Source of the DNA: Mucilaginibacter jinjuensis
GTDB taxonomy: Bacteria > Bacteroidota > Bacteroidia > Sphingobacteriales > Sphingobacteriaceae
Assembly (NCBI RefSeq): GCF_028596025.1
Contig: NZ_CP117167.1
Location: 2,356,001-2,420,000, forward strand
Direction: 5' to 3'
DNA length: 64,000 bases
Under the pieces are notes generated by a model that was not told the origin of the DNA, made no database searches, and saw only the letters and a program-made list of their open reading frames with translations. The position numbers were made by a program, and so were the translations under genes. Every line of letters begins with the position of its first letter. Position 1 is the stretch's first letter. Of this stretch, positions 43,139 through 53,185 are shown piece by piece.

Positions 43139-44440
43139 CTAAAAGAATAGCTCGACGTTAGCCATAAATACGGTGCCGTTCGCTCCAACAACAGTAGGGT
43201 AACTCAGGTATCCAACGGGCGAGTGATGTTCAAACATTACTTCCGGGTTTATTCGTAAAACCCGGCTATGAAGTACATACCAGTTTAACCCGCAGGTAAT
43301 CTCGGATGGTTTTCCGTACTGCCCGTTTATGTAAGAGCCGGTGCCGTATAGCTGTAGTGTTTTTGGAACAAACATGATTGAGGCCTGTGTTGTAAAGCCA
43401 CTATCGAAAAGGTTTTTAACAGGTATTACCCCGTTGGTTTTGAAATTGGATACCCAGCGAAGAAAATATTCTCCGTCGAGGGAGAAGCCTTTAATTTTTA
43501 TGCCGCCATTAAAAGAAGCCATTTGGTATAAGGCAGACAGTACCTGTGTATTTGGGGCAAAGACATTTTCGGCAAATATCCCCGTACCATCTGATAGCCT
43601 AATCTGCGAGTTTTCGGGTGCATTAGCGCCTGGTTGCGATTGGCGGGTTTCGTTACTTGTGGTAAATGAGCCTCCCAAAATGCCTGCCAATTTCTGATGA
43701 TTCTCAAAATCGCCGTAAGGCCCTAAGCGTCCATAATCGTGGCTGGTCCACCATAGGGCTGTACTCCATGTGTTAACGCCATTATCTAACTGGCTTGCAT
43801 CAACCCCCAATTGGCTAAGATTGTTGCCAAGCATAGTTTTATAATATAGACCATCTGTAACCTCACCCTGCAACCAGATACCTGTGGTGAAAGAGCCCCT
43901 GAAAAACTCTTCTGCCATAGGCCGTGCATCCTGGCGAAGCCATGCAGGCCATTGCCCATACAATGACCGGCTGGTTGGGAGCGGACCAACACCAGCGCCA
44001 ATGTCGAAATGTTTATTAATTTGGTACTGCAAATTGCCACCCAAGACCAATTGCGCTCCCTGGCCCATGTTGGCATTAGCTGTCCATACGTACAGGAAAT
44101 ATCTGAAATTCGGATTCGCAAGCCAGCCCTTAAAGTACAGCGTTACCTTTTGCAATTGAATATCGTTGCGCTTGGCTATAGTATGTACATTGCCGAAAGC
44201 ATCTGTATAACTATCATCCAATGCTTTCTGATTGAGGTAGCGCTCTGTCACATAGGGAGAGAACGAAAGTGTAGCATATTTGCCGTTGTATAATGAGAAT
44301 CCCTGACCCGGACGATGCTCCTCTTTTTGACGTGTAGCGAGGGTATCTTCAGGCGGGTTTGCAGCAATTTGCGCTAGTGCCGGAGCACTGAGCGCAAATA
44401 CACAACAACCCATTATATAAAAAGAAAGTTTAAGTTTCAT
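43139..44440 (-). CDS. Outer membrane porin, beta-barrel
   Basis: 433 residues. Signal peptide (MKLKLSFYIMGCCVFALSAPALAQ), then alternating beta strands with aromatic girdles, ending in the terminal Phe (VELFF). Resembles phosphate-selective/OprO-P type porins, but no specific motif confirms the solute. Last gene of the minus-strand amide-related operon; 34 bp after the amidohydrolase stop. Confidence 0.8.
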   Translation of the reverse strand: MKLKLSFYIMGCCVFALSAPALAQIAANPPEDTLATRQKEEHRPGQGFSLYNGKYATLSFSPYVTERYLNQKALDDSYTDAFGNVHTIAKRNDIQLQKVTLYFKGWLANPNFRYFLYVWTANANMGQGAQLVLGGNLQYQINKHFDIGAGVGPLPTSRSLYGQWPAWLRQDARPMAEEFFRGSFTTGIWLQGEVTDGLYYKTMLGNNLSQLGVDASQLDNGVNTWSTALWWTSHDYGRLGPYGDFENHQKLAGILGGSFTTSNETRQSQPGANAPENSQIRLSDGTGIFAENVFAPNTQVLSALYQMASFNGGIKIKGFSLDGEYFLRWVSNFKTNGVIPVKNLFDSGFTTQASIMFVPKTLQLYGTGSYINGQYGKPSEITCGLNWYVLHSRVLRINPEVMFEHHSPVGYLSYPTVVGANGTVFMANVELFF

Positions 44441-44474
44441 AGTTAGTTGTTTATTAAGATGCCTGTACCGGCAA

Positions 44475-45602
44475 CTATTTGGTCACATTAGCGGCTTCCC
44501 AAGCCCTTACTTTCTTGCGTGCAGCATCGAACAGTGTTATATAATTTCCCTTTCTTATCTTTTCGCTGGTTTCGGGTTTCAGGGCTTTCCAAAGCGGGGC
44601 GTACATGTTATATACCTCCATGTAAAACTTTTGATCGGGGGGCGAAACCACATCGGTACCAAACAAAAACCTGTTAGGGTATTTATCCATCAGTTCTGCG
44701 CAGGTTTTTATGGTTTGCGGGTTGGCCACAATATATTTGGCTACTTCATCCCATGAAATATCAAAATACACATGCGAAAATTGGGGATCTTCCAGTATTT
44801 GTTTTACAATGTCAATATGATTAGGAGAATGCCCTGCCGATTCTGTATTAGATGCTGAACCGTAACCAACCGGGTGCACTATACGGCCTAACCCAATATG
44901 CGCCCAAATAATAGTGGTGTGCGGATGCCGTTTTAATACAGATTTCATCTGGATAAGGTAAACCGGTTCTGTTTTAGGTTTGGCCATTGGCATATCCATA
45001 TCGCTGTGCATTATAACGAGCAGCCCGGCCTTTCCGGCAAAATCTAATATTCGATCCAATGCCGGATTGGTAAGGCTGGCTACTTCGCCCGCCACTTTTG
45101 ATGACACGAACTCTTTATGGATAGAGAATTCGCCAATGCCTGTAAATACGCCGGGGAAGGTGCGCAGCACACGTTCAATATGGTTTACCCCGTACATATC
45201 GGCGGGATTAAAACCAGTGATCATGGGGTCAAACCGCGCTTGTTCCTGTTTGGTGAGCGATTTATATTGCATGGCAATGTACGCATCTGTAAACGAATAG
45301 TAGTAAAGCGGTGCGTCTGATTGCAGGTAGTATGTAGGGCCGGATTGGCCACCCGAGTTTTGGTAAGACCACTGCTGTTGCAAAGGGATGCCAAACAACG
45401 TTGAACGGCCCACTTTATCATCCATTATCTGCAGGAATTTGCGAGCAGTAATACCCTCCTGAATATAATTGGTAAGGTGGAAATGACTGTCGTTAAACAG
45501 ATATTTAGACGAAGCACCGTCTTGCCCAACAACATAATTTGTTTGAGAAAGCATCGTCATTAAAACCGCACAGGGGTATAAAAAGAATCTTTGAATTTTC
45601 AT
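44475..45602 (-). CDS. Secreted amidohydrolase
   Basis: 375 residues. Signal peptide ending near VVGQ, then TIM-barrel amidohydrolase signatures: N-terminal DSHFH (His-x-His), MHSDMDM, WAHIGLG and FLFGTDVVSP (metal-binding Asp). Metal-dependent hydrolase of an amide or ester. 45 bp after the glutaminase stop, so one operon. Confidence 0.8.
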   Translation of the reverse strand: MKIQRFFLYPCAVLMTMLSQTNYVVGQDGASSKYLFNDSHFHLTNYIQEGITARKFLQIMDDKVGRSTLFGIPLQQQWSYQNSGGQSGPTYYLQSDAPLYYYSFTDAYIAMQYKSLTKQEQARFDPMITGFNPADMYGVNHIERVLRTFPGVFTGIGEFSIHKEFVSSKVAGEVASLTNPALDRILDFAGKAGLLVIMHSDMDMPMAKPKTEPVYLIQMKSVLKRHPHTTIIWAHIGLGRIVHPVGYGSASNTESAGHSPNHIDIVKQILEDPQFSHVYFDISWDEVAKYIVANPQTIKTCAELMDKYPNRFLFGTDVVSPPDQKFYMEVYNMYAPLWKALKPETSEKIRKGNYITLFDAARKKVRAWEAANVTK

Positions 45603-45647
45603 TGCTTGATTATTAAATGTGTGCCTGTAAGAATGAAATGCAGATGG

Positions 45648-46664
45648 TTACTTTTTAGGTACCACCAGGTAAGGGTTTACCTTTAGCTGTTCAACTACAT
45701 ATTCGATAACCCTTTGTGCTTTAACACTATTACCCGCTGCATCTAATGGAGGAGATACCACAGCTATACCAAATTTGCCCGGGCAAACTGCCAGCAAGCC
45801 GCCGCCAACACCGCTTTTTGCCGGGATACCTGCGTTATATAGCCAGATGCCCGAATCGTCATACAAACCGGCGGTACACATAACCGGTAGGGTGTGCGCA
45901 ACTGTTTCGGGGCTTACTACAGTTTTTTTGGTAACCGGGTTTACACCACCGTTTGCCAGTGTAGCTGCCATTGTTGCCAGGTCTTTGGCATCAACATTAA
46001 GCGCACATTGTTTTGTATAGATGTCAGTGGCTTCCCTTGGGTCGAAATACATTCTTCCATACGATAACAGTAAAACAGCCAGTGCCTGGTTGTGCATATT
46101 ATCTCCGGCTTCACTTACATATACAGGTTGGTTTATACTGAGCTGCCTGCCTGCAAAATCACTTTGTATTTGTACAATATTTTTCCATTTGGTAGCAGAA
46201 TCAGTACCGGCAATCAGGCTGGTAGAGGCGATTGCACCCGGGTTTACCAATGGGTTTATTTCTTTTCCCTTTTGCACTTCAACCGCAATAACCGAGTTGA
46301 AACGCATGCCGGTGGCATCTACGCCGATTTTATCCTGTACTGCTTTTGCGCCCTGGTCTTCAATTACCTTGGCCCTAGTAAATACTTTCGACACGCTTTG
46401 GATAGATACCTTTGATGTGATATCGCCCTTGGTATAAACCTTGCCATCTGCTGTTACCAGCACAATGCCAAAAATGTTGGGGTCAACAGTGGCGAGTTCT
46501 TTTATATAATCGGCGTTTTTGCCTTCTTTCAGATCTTTAAATTTTTCATACGCCGCATCTATCACAGATTGGTAAGATGGCGTTTGAGCTTTTACCTTAA
46601 CTACAGCTGTTGATAAGATAAGTCCTGATAGCATCAGGCTTTTTAAAACTGATAATGTTTTCAT
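45648..46664 (-). CDS. glsA: Periplasmic glutaminase
   Basis: 338 residues. Signal peptide (MKTLSVLKSLMLSGLILSTAVVKVKAQ) before a GlsA-type serine beta-lactamase-like glutaminase fold with SIQSVSKVF (Ser-x-x-Lys), ALAVLLLSYGRM, NPGAIAS and SGVGGGLLAVCPGKFGIAV. Hydrolyses glutamine to glutamate and ammonia, here outside the cytoplasm, to judge by the signal. Operon with porins and an amidohydrolase suggests import and use of amide-containing nutrients. Confidence 0.9.
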   Translation of the reverse strand: MKTLSVLKSLMLSGLILSTAVVKVKAQTPSYQSVIDAAYEKFKDLKEGKNADYIKELATVDPNIFGIVLVTADGKVYTKGDITSKVSIQSVSKVFTRAKVIEDQGAKAVQDKIGVDATGMRFNSVIAVEVQKGKEINPLVNPGAIASTSLIAGTDSATKWKNIVQIQSDFAGRQLSINQPVYVSEAGDNMHNQALAVLLLSYGRMYFDPREATDIYTKQCALNVDAKDLATMAATLANGGVNPVTKKTVVSPETVAHTLPVMCTAGLYDDSGIWLYNAGIPAKSGVGGGLLAVCPGKFGIAVVSPPLDAAGNSVKAQRVIEYVVEQLKVNPYLVVPKK

Positions 46665-46693
46665 CTTAAATTATTTTGAGGTTAATGACTGTA

Positions 46694-47935
46694 TTAGTGT
46701 TTGTAGAATACTTGTGAGAAGTTATACTTGAAAGAAAATTGCACTTTAGAGATGTGTGAGCTAAACCCGTCGCTGAAATTGTCGCGGCTGCCATATTGGT
46801 ACTCCACCCCGGCCATTACATTCTTTACTGGTGTGTATAGCAAGTTTACAGCTGCATATTGGCCTCTCTTGAAAGCATCCGGCGTCTGGGCATCAGAGTT
46901 GCTTATTTTATCCATAGAGTAGCCGAGTGATGTAGTGAATTTTGGGCTCCAGGTATGATCGAGGAAGGCTACGATACCAACAATTGGCAACGTCACACCT
47001 TTAACAGGCTGGGTGGGGTTGGAGAGCTGATTCTTAATACCAATATCTACCGGGGCATCATTCATATAGTTCTCTATACCTTCACCATACACGGCCTGGC
47101 CCCTGAAAACATCTCCCTTGCCTAATTTAAGGTTGGTGCTGAAGTTTAAGCCCCAGCCAAATGTACCGCCGGATAAATCGTACTGATCATTATTTTGATC
47201 TTCCCAATTGATCCTGCGAACAATACCGGCTAATTCTACATAACCCCATTTGGCACCTTGCCGAAATTCGGCCGAAAAATCCGGTAATGGGAACCGTGTG
47301 TTAACACCTTTTAGTTCAATACGGTCTGAATATACACCCTGGTCAGCGCTTGCTCCTGGTCTCTCTAAAGCAAAAGTCAGTTTGGTGTCACCCTGGATAG
47401 GCATGTACCGTATTTGCAGATTGCGGAAGAAAACCATCCCCGAAGGCCCCCAATATTCTAATGTGTTTGGGAATACATCAATATCCATAAAGGGGCTCCA
47501 GTATTGCCCAACCCCAAACTTGCCGAGTTCGGCATAAGCGTGTCTTAAACGAAAGGTTGTTTGCCCTGCGTCAACACCTGTGCCGAATAGCTCGAACTCG
47601 AAAGTGGTTTTTAACTCACCCAATGGGGTGTCGAAATAGTTTTTGAATCCAAGCCTGGTTTGCCGTACAGAGAAATATGTATTACCGTTTGTACCATATT
47701 GGTTTGCATAAGATGGCAACTGTGTTGGCCTAACCACATCAAACCAATTGGGGTTAATCTGATTAAAATCGTAACCCGCGTCTGTTTGGATGAATCCGTA
47801 GATTTCCATGCTCTTTTGCTTCTCAGGCGGTGGCGGCGGAGTGGTATTCTGCGCACGCGAAACACCTGTTACCACGAGCAAAAACGCTGTGGTCATACAG
47901 GCCATTTTCGTTTCGTTAGATAAAGGAATTTTCAT
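46694..47935 (-). CDS. DcaP-like outer membrane porin
   Basis: 413 residues. N-terminal signal (about residues 1-28), a short proline-rich segment (TTPPPPPEKQ), then the DcaP pattern: MEIYGFIQTDAGYDFNQINP, RQTRLGFK, and beta-barrel strands to a C-terminal FSQVFYKH. First gene of the operon with the glutaminase (30 bp gap). DcaP porins import small dicarboxylic or similar acids; the exact solute here is not known. Confidence 0.82.
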   Translation of the reverse strand: MKIPLSNETKMACMTTAFLLVVTGVSRAQNTTPPPPPEKQKSMEIYGFIQTDAGYDFNQINPNWFDVVRPTQLPSYANQYGTNGNTYFSVRQTRLGFKNYFDTPLGELKTTFEFELFGTGVDAGQTTFRLRHAYAELGKFGVGQYWSPFMDIDVFPNTLEYWGPSGMVFFRNLQIRYMPIQGDTKLTFALERPGASADQGVYSDRIELKGVNTRFPLPDFSAEFRQGAKWGYVELAGIVRRINWEDQNNDQYDLSGGTFGWGLNFSTNLKLGKGDVFRGQAVYGEGIENYMNDAPVDIGIKNQLSNPTQPVKGVTLPIVGIVAFLDHTWSPKFTTSLGYSMDKISNSDAQTPDAFKRGQYAAVNLLYTPVKNVMAGVEYQYGSRDNFSDGFSSHISKVQFSFKYNFSQVFYKH

Positions 47936-48126
47936 AGTGACTATTGATTAATGGTTATTGAATAATAGCTTTCAATACACATAACCATCCGTTACTTTCG
48001 AGAATGCCATTAACATTCCCTCAGCTCAGACGGTTAAATTTTGTTCAAAGGGGGTTTTGAAAAAAATTAATCACAGGTGTTTATCGTACTCGGAGGTTAT
48101 TAGTTCTGTTAAATAAGGCTTGCGTT

Positions 48127-48291
48127 TTATGTAGCGTGCTTAGGTCTGTTATATTCGTTCATATATCTGGTTCGCCATCTCAGATATCTGAATAAAGAAT
48201 CATTATCGTTTTGGGCATAAAGTAGGGTGTTTAGTCCGGGTACCATATCCAGTGTTAATCCCACCTTTAAAAATTTTATTTCCGATTCCAT
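48127..48291 (-). CDS. 54-residue small protein with unusual strong SD
   Basis: ATG 48291 to TAA 48127-48129, on the minus strand. A near-perfect AAAGGAGGGCAAG SD precedes it, rare in this phylum. The peptide (MESEIKFLKVGLTLDMVPGL...) is hydrophilic to mixed, with an Arg/Tyr-rich tail (RWRTRYMNEYNRPKHAT). No family. The rest of 47936-48350 shows nothing else I can support. Confidence 0.5.
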   Translation of the reverse strand: MESEIKFLKVGLTLDMVPGLNTLLYAQNDNDSLFRYLRWRTRYMNEYNRPKHAT

Positions 48292-48350
48292 CTTGCCCTC
48301 CTTTATTAATTTCGATTAGTATTTTATGTCATTGAGGTATTGCATTTAAT

Positions 48351-48602
48351 TCAGATCCGCTTATCAGTTAATTTATTCAAGTACCTCAAAATGTCATTTT
48401 CCAGTTCTGATGCCAGGTGTTCGTATTCTTGCTTTATCGACGAATCTTCCATCAACCGGCCTTCGTACTTTTCAATTTTTATTTTGCTGATGGCATAGTC
48501 ATCACAAAGCATTCTAAAATCCTCATCCGCGAGATACCGCATTTTAATTATCTCGGCATATTTGGAGAACCGGTCATTATTAAGAAAATCTGGAAAAGAC
48601 AT
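48351..48602 (-). CDS. Small hypothetical helical protein
   Basis: 83 residues from ATG 48602 (MSFPDFLNNDRF), with an alternative 3 residues upstream. Helical, charged (RLMEDSSIKQEYEHLASELE), no membrane segment. Divergent from the regulator gene at 48952 and on the same strand as the 54-residue gene. Confidence 0.65.
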   Translation of the reverse strand: MSFPDFLNNDRFSKYAEIIKMRYLADEDFRMLCDDYAISKIKIEKYEGRLMEDSSIKQEYEHLASELENDILRYLNKLTDKRI

Positions 48603-48611
48603 AACAATCAA

Positions 48612-48951
48612 TTTTTTATAATTAATGGTATTAATCTCCGTTCGGCTAACACAATTTGTTTTCGGACAATAGGGGTTTTACTATGCTTATCAGAAAATGA
48701 AAAGGCTTTCTTCGCAAGGTATTGTTAGAAAGCATGGAGCAAGTTTATAGATAAAAACTGCGTTTAAGCGCAATCAGGCGGTTATTAACCGTTAACTGAA
48801 ATATTTAACTTTGTTATTTACAAGTAATAGTTATATTAGTATTAAGAATAAACCATTGTAATGCAATACAATTGGTTTAATATTTTAGCCGTACCCGCCG
48901 CTCCGTTTCTTTACCCCGTTTTACTTTATCATAATTATAAATGGTATCGAT
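48612..48951. promoter_or_regulatory. Divergent promoter region
   Basis: 340-bp AT-rich region between the minus-strand small genes and the regulator at 48952. No clear TAnnTTTG box could be fixed. No gene seen. Confidence 0.4.
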
Positions 48952-50538
48952 ATGGAAACATCGACGGGCTTTTCTATTGGCGAGGTTAATGAACAATTGC
49001 AACGGATATTAAACTTTTACGTATTTAAAAATTCCCACACACTTTCTAAATTTTTGGAATATATTGTAGTGGAGACCTCTAATGGCCGGCAGCAGTATTT
49101 GAAAGAATATTCTGTTGCTGTGGATGTGCTTAACCGCGATGTTAGCTTTAACTCAAATGATAATGCAGTTGTACGTATCCATGCAGGGCGACTGAGACGT
49201 GCATTGAATGAATACTATTTAACTGAGGGGCTGAGCGATCTTATTTTTATTCATATTCCCAAAGGAGGATATATCCCGCAGTTTGAGCCGATGAGTAAGT
49301 CCGGTGAAATAAAAGCAGATATAGCGCACGATATTGACGTTAACCCAACTGTAGCCGTATTCCCGTTTAAATCCATACTTCCCGGAGAAGAAAGCGAAAT
49401 GTTTTCTATCATGCTTGGAGAGGAGCTAAGTGCCGAGCTTTCGCGCTTTCAGGATATTTCTGTAATAGGTTATCATTCGGTAGAGATGACTGCAAAAATC
49501 AACCAAAACATTATAGAAGCAGGCAAATTAGTAGGCGCCGATTACATTATTACGGGTAGTGTCAGGTATATCGATAAAAAGGTAAGGGTGAGAATTAATC
49601 TGCTAATCACGTCCACCGGAGAGGTGGTAATGACAAAGACATTAGACAGAGATGTATGTGACGATCTGGTCGAGATACAGGATGAGATTGTAAAAAGTTT
49701 TATATGTGAGGTGGGAGGATACTATGGCTTCATTTTTCAGAAAATGGATAAAGCATCGCCGTTAAAAGTTAATAATAATATTAGCACGCGCAAGGGTATT
49801 AATGCTTATCACCAATACCAGCGCACTTTCAGTATGGAGAACTATAATTCGGCTGTTATATTGCTTGAGCAGGCTGTTAAAGTTAACCCGGATCATGCTT
49901 TATCTTGGGCGATGTTAGGAGAAATATACCTGGACAGCATACCACTTCGCGTAAAGAAAGTTGATAACCCCATTGAAAGCGGCTATCGTTGTGCAATGCA
50001 GGCTATTAAGCTCGATCCATTGTGCCATCATGGATGGCATAGCCTTACGTGGGCTTATTTAATAAAAAAAGAAAAAGAATCTTGCCTGTACTCGGGTCTA
50101 CAGTGTATAGAGATAAACCCTAATGGTTCTATCATGACTGCCGGTGCAGCCTTAATGCTGATCTCTGCCGGGTATTTTGAAATTGGCTTCCCGGTAATGG
50201 AACAGGCTGTTAAAAAGAACCTTTACTATCCCTGGTGGATGAACATGGGCTTTATTTTTTACTATCTCCATACGGGAGAATATGAAATGGCTTATGCCTG
50301 GGCAGAGAAAATGAATGCCGAGACCACTTTTTGGGATCCGCTGCTTAAATCAGCTTGTTTGTCTTATATCAACGAAGATGATGAGGCGAAAAAATATCTG
50401 GCAAAACTGCCGCAACTAAACCCGGAGACGCCTTCAGAGATAAAAAATATGCTTGCAACTTTTATATTATCGGAAGAAATTATCACACAGCTTATCGGAG
50501 GACTGGAAAGGGTTGGTTTTCAGATGGTGACAGATTAA
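48952..50538 (+). CDS. Winged-helix/TPR regulator
   Basis: 528 residues. N-terminal ~120 residues resemble a CadC/OmpR-like winged helix (KFLEYIVVETSNGRQQYLKEYSV ... VVRIHAGRLRRALNEYY). Middle segment (about 150-260) is an alpha/beta domain (VAVFPFKSI, ADYIITGSVRYID). C-terminal ~250 residues are TPR-like repeats (SWAMLGEIYLDS, GWHSLTWAYLIKK). No membrane helix. It is divergent from, and may regulate, the glutaminase operon about 1 kb away; this is inferred from position. Confidence 0.75.
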   Translation: METSTGFSIGEVNEQLQRILNFYVFKNSHTLSKFLEYIVVETSNGRQQYLKEYSVAVDVLNRDVSFNSNDNAVVRIHAGRLRRALNEYYLTEGLSDLIFIHIPKGGYIPQFEPMSKSGEIKADIAHDIDVNPTVAVFPFKSILPGEESEMFSIMLGEELSAELSRFQDISVIGYHSVEMTAKINQNIIEAGKLVGADYIITGSVRYIDKKVRVRINLLITSTGEVVMTKTLDRDVCDDLVEIQDEIVKSFICEVGGYYGFIFQKMDKASPLKVNNNISTRKGINAYHQYQRTFSMENYNSAVILLEQAVKVNPDHALSWAMLGEIYLDSIPLRVKKVDNPIESGYRCAMQAIKLDPLCHHGWHSLTWAYLIKKEKESCLYSGLQCIEINPNGSIMTAGAALMLISAGYFEIGFPVMEQAVKKNLYYPWWMNMGFIFYYLHTGEYEMAYAWAEKMNAETTFWDPLLKSACLSYINEDDEAKKYLAKLPQLNPETPSEIKNMLATFILSEEIITQLIGGLERVGFQMVTD

Positions 50539-50562
50539 ATCCTACCCGGTTCTAAGCTTTAT

Positions 50563-51714
50563 CTATCCTAAAACTTTCCCGATTACATCAAAAAACACTT
50601 GCTTAAGTGGTATTTGTTGTGCAACAACAGGTAAAAAAGGAAAGATAATTGCAGCCAGAAATGCGAATATGATGTCTTTGTCAACCAAACTGATTTTCAT
50701 TTCCTGGGTTTTTTCGAAACTACCGATCAGGTCAACATGCCATGACGAATCTGGCGTTCCTTCATTTTTTTGGTAAAAGGCATCAAGCTCGTCTTCATAT
50801 TTCCTGGCTATAGGCCAGGCCTGTAAGCTATATTCCATGAAATACTTTCGTTTGGTTTTAACCAGTAAAGGTATAAGCAGTAATAGTGGTATAATGAACA
50901 GAAATATGGAGAATATAATAACGGTGCCAATAGCAATTTTATAGTCTGAAATAGAGATGCCCGAAAAGATGATTAAATTATTTGTAACCCCTGCCGTAAG
51001 CGCCGAAAAGGCAAGCGCTATTGGGAAAAAGCTGAGCTGCGTATATCTGAGAAATCCAAGGCCGCCTACACCATCAGGGTGAAATGAAGATAAGTTAAGA
51101 TGTATTTTGGAAATTAATCTTAAAAAGACGATCCAAAGAAAAATGGTATATATCCAGCGATACAACAACATTTGAAAAATGGGCAGACTTAAAATCAGAT
51201 ACCACCATCCCGCCAGTGTTATATGATTGTTTAACAAATACCAGGGTGCATAGATACTGGCATTGTTAGTCTGGCCTTTTCCCTGAGTGAAAAATAAAAA
51301 AAAGATCAAAAGGATTATAAGACCGTCAATGATTTTTAATTTTTTCCATTTTTTAAGTTTATCCAGTATCCGTTCAAATTGGGAGCTATTGGCCTTATCA
51401 ACCAATTTAGTTTCGTAAAAGAAAGTGATCGCATGATTGAAACTATGATTAACCGTGCTTCGTGCGAAGAGAAGGATAGGAAAAGCCAACAGAAAACGTA
51501 CATGCGTTGCAATGTCACGAACAAATAATAAGTAAAACTGGCTTGTCCCCAGTTGGAACAAAGAAAGCAAGGCAAGCGGTAACCAGCACATCATTGCCAG
51601 TATAACCACCATAGAAATTTTGTATCGCAAAGTTTTCGCTTCGAACTTAGGACGATCAATGATCCTCCAGATTATTCCGCCGGAGGCAAATGCAAAATCT
51701 TTGTTAATGTCCAT
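50563..51714 (-). CDS. Polytopic membrane protein of unknown function
   Basis: 383 residues with about six to eight hydrophobic helices (ISMVVILAMMCWLPLALLSL, IIDGLIILLIFFLFF, IIFSIFLFIIPLLLLIPLL) and a soluble segment near the C-terminus (KYEDELDAFYQKNEGTPDSS). No family motif recognised. On its own, convergent with the regulator gene. Confidence 0.75.
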   Translation of the reverse strand: MDINKDFAFASGGIIWRIIDRPKFEAKTLRYKISMVVILAMMCWLPLALLSLFQLGTSQFYLLFVRDIATHVRFLLAFPILLFARSTVNHSFNHAITFFYETKLVDKANSSQFERILDKLKKWKKLKIIDGLIILLIFFLFFTQGKGQTNNASIYAPWYLLNNHITLAGWWYLILSLPIFQMLLYRWIYTIFLWIVFLRLISKIHLNLSSFHPDGVGGLGFLRYTQLSFFPIALAFSALTAGVTNNLIIFSGISISDYKIAIGTVIIFSIFLFIIPLLLLIPLLVKTKRKYFMEYSLQAWPIARKYEDELDAFYQKNEGTPDSSWHVDLIGSFEKTQEMKISLVDKDIIFAFLAAIIFPFLPVVAQQIPLKQVFFDVIGKVLG

Positions 51715-51898
51715 CTCGCTTTTTTATGGAATGACAGATTGGAGTTGATTAAAACCATCTGGGACTACCTGACTTGACAAACACCAAAAGTGATAAGAGA
51801 TTGAAAAGTATAGAACCTTCCAATCTCTTTAATTTATAAATATTCATTTCGAGTATTCGCTTCAGGATGATTATGCCGAATAATAATCACAAAAGCTA

Positions 51899-52528
51899 TT
51901 ACGGCGCTATAAATATCACACCAATAGTTATTGGGAATTGCGACAGATGGTTGATGTGGAATGAATCATTATTGTTAGTAGAATAATTATAAGCCGCACT
52001 TACAAAAGCGCCCACCATTTCATTGAACTTCGTTGTTGCACCAATTTCCGGCCTAACCGCAAAGCCCCAATTTTTAGTGCTTATGCTATAGATATTTAAG
52101 TAGGCATTTTGCTCACTATATTCTGTACCCAACCCAAGCCCAACATAAGGTTTAATCATTTTGCCTGGAAAATAATATTGTACACTTGCTGTAATAGGAG
52201 TGGTGTAAATTTGCCTGATCATATCACTTGTTACTGCACCGGTACCATCAGGCCTTTGATAGGTTTGCTCTTTAAAATACTGGTTGAACGAGTTAAAGCT
52301 AACACCAATACCAACAGATACGTTTTGATTAATCATTCGCCTATAATCAAACCTGGCGCCGGACCAGCTGGTTTTTGTTAAATAGTTGGTGTTGGTAGGT
52401 ATAGCCACCTCGTAACCTACAAAGAATAGATCCCGATCAAATTCAGGGCTTTTATTGACACTCGTTTGTCCCTGGGCATATTGGTAAAAGCCAAGGAGTA
52501 GGGCAATGATATATAGTGTTTTTTTCAT
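51899..52528 (-). CDS. Outer membrane beta-barrel protein
   Basis: 209 residues. Signal peptide (MKKTLYIIALLLGFYQYAQG), then a small beta-barrel of the PagP/OmpW-like type with strands such as GYEVAIPTNTNYL, VSVGIGVSFNSF, and GLGLGTEYSEQNAYL, and no terminal Phe. 36 bp before it in transcription is the DUF4136 gene. Confidence 0.75.
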   Translation of the reverse strand: MKKTLYIIALLLGFYQYAQGQTSVNKSPEFDRDLFFVGYEVAIPTNTNYLTKTSWSGARFDYRRMINQNVSVGIGVSFNSFNQYFKEQTYQRPDGTGAVTSDMIRQIYTTPITASVQYYFPGKMIKPYVGLGLGTEYSEQNAYLNIYSISTKNWGFAVRPEIGATTKFNEMVGAFVSAAYNYSTNNNDSFHINHLSQFPITIGVIFIAP

Positions 52529-52564
52529 GACATCAAATTTTATTGTTATAAGAGCATTTAATAT

Positions 52565-53185
52565 TTAATTAGCCTTTAGATATGGAGACTGTGCAAATCC
52601 CTGATTGATAGAAGTGATCCCACGATTTAAATTGGCGCCTATATCTGAACCTAATGCACCGAACGAGGAAATATTCCAGATCACTTTGTACTGACCATTT
52701 GCTTTAGCATTTTTAACGTCATAGGTATCGAGGATAACCGTACCGGTGTTATAGGTATAAACGGTTGTCCAGGGATAATAATAAGGATAATACCCGCCGC
52801 CAAATGGATACCACCCGCCATAGGCACCCCACCATCCGGGATAATAAACCTCTACATTGACTGTTTTGACTACGCCCATCCTTTGAACAAGATCGGGCTT
52901 AGCGTTTCTTGCAACAAGGCTGTAACCTCTCGATGACATGTTGTTTTTCACACTCGCTACAAGCTTAACAGCATTAGCGTCAGTCAATAGCGTATCCGCT
53001 CCTGTGCCACCTAAATTCACAACCGTGTCTGCTATATAATAGGTTTTATAACTGCTAAACGAAGCTGTTTTATCGAGATTGGTTGAGACGATAAAGTCGG
53101 ATGACAAATCATCGTAAGTCGGAGTTTTTCGACAGGCAGCAAATCCAATTGCCACCAGTAATATCACGTAAAAGATTTTTTTCAT
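52565..53185 (-). CDS. DUF4136 lipoprotein
   Basis: 206 residues. Lipobox VAIGFAAC (Cys18), then a DUF4136 domain: TASFSSYKTYYIADTVVN, LVASVKNNMSSRGYSLV, and a Tyr/Gly/Trp-rich stretch (VYYPGWWGAYGGWYPFGG) common in the family. Envelope-located, function unknown. Possibly an operon with the barrel protein at 51899. Confidence 0.85.
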   Translation of the reverse strand: MKKIFYVILLVAIGFAACRKTPTYDDLSSDFIVSTNLDKTASFSSYKTYYIADTVVNLGGTGADTLLTDANAVKLVASVKNNMSSRGYSLVARNAKPDLVQRMGVVKTVNVEVYYPGWWGAYGGWYPFGGGYYPYYYPWTTVYTYNTGTVILDTYDVKNAKANGQYKVIWNISSFGALGSDIGANLNRGITSINQGFAQSPYLKAN

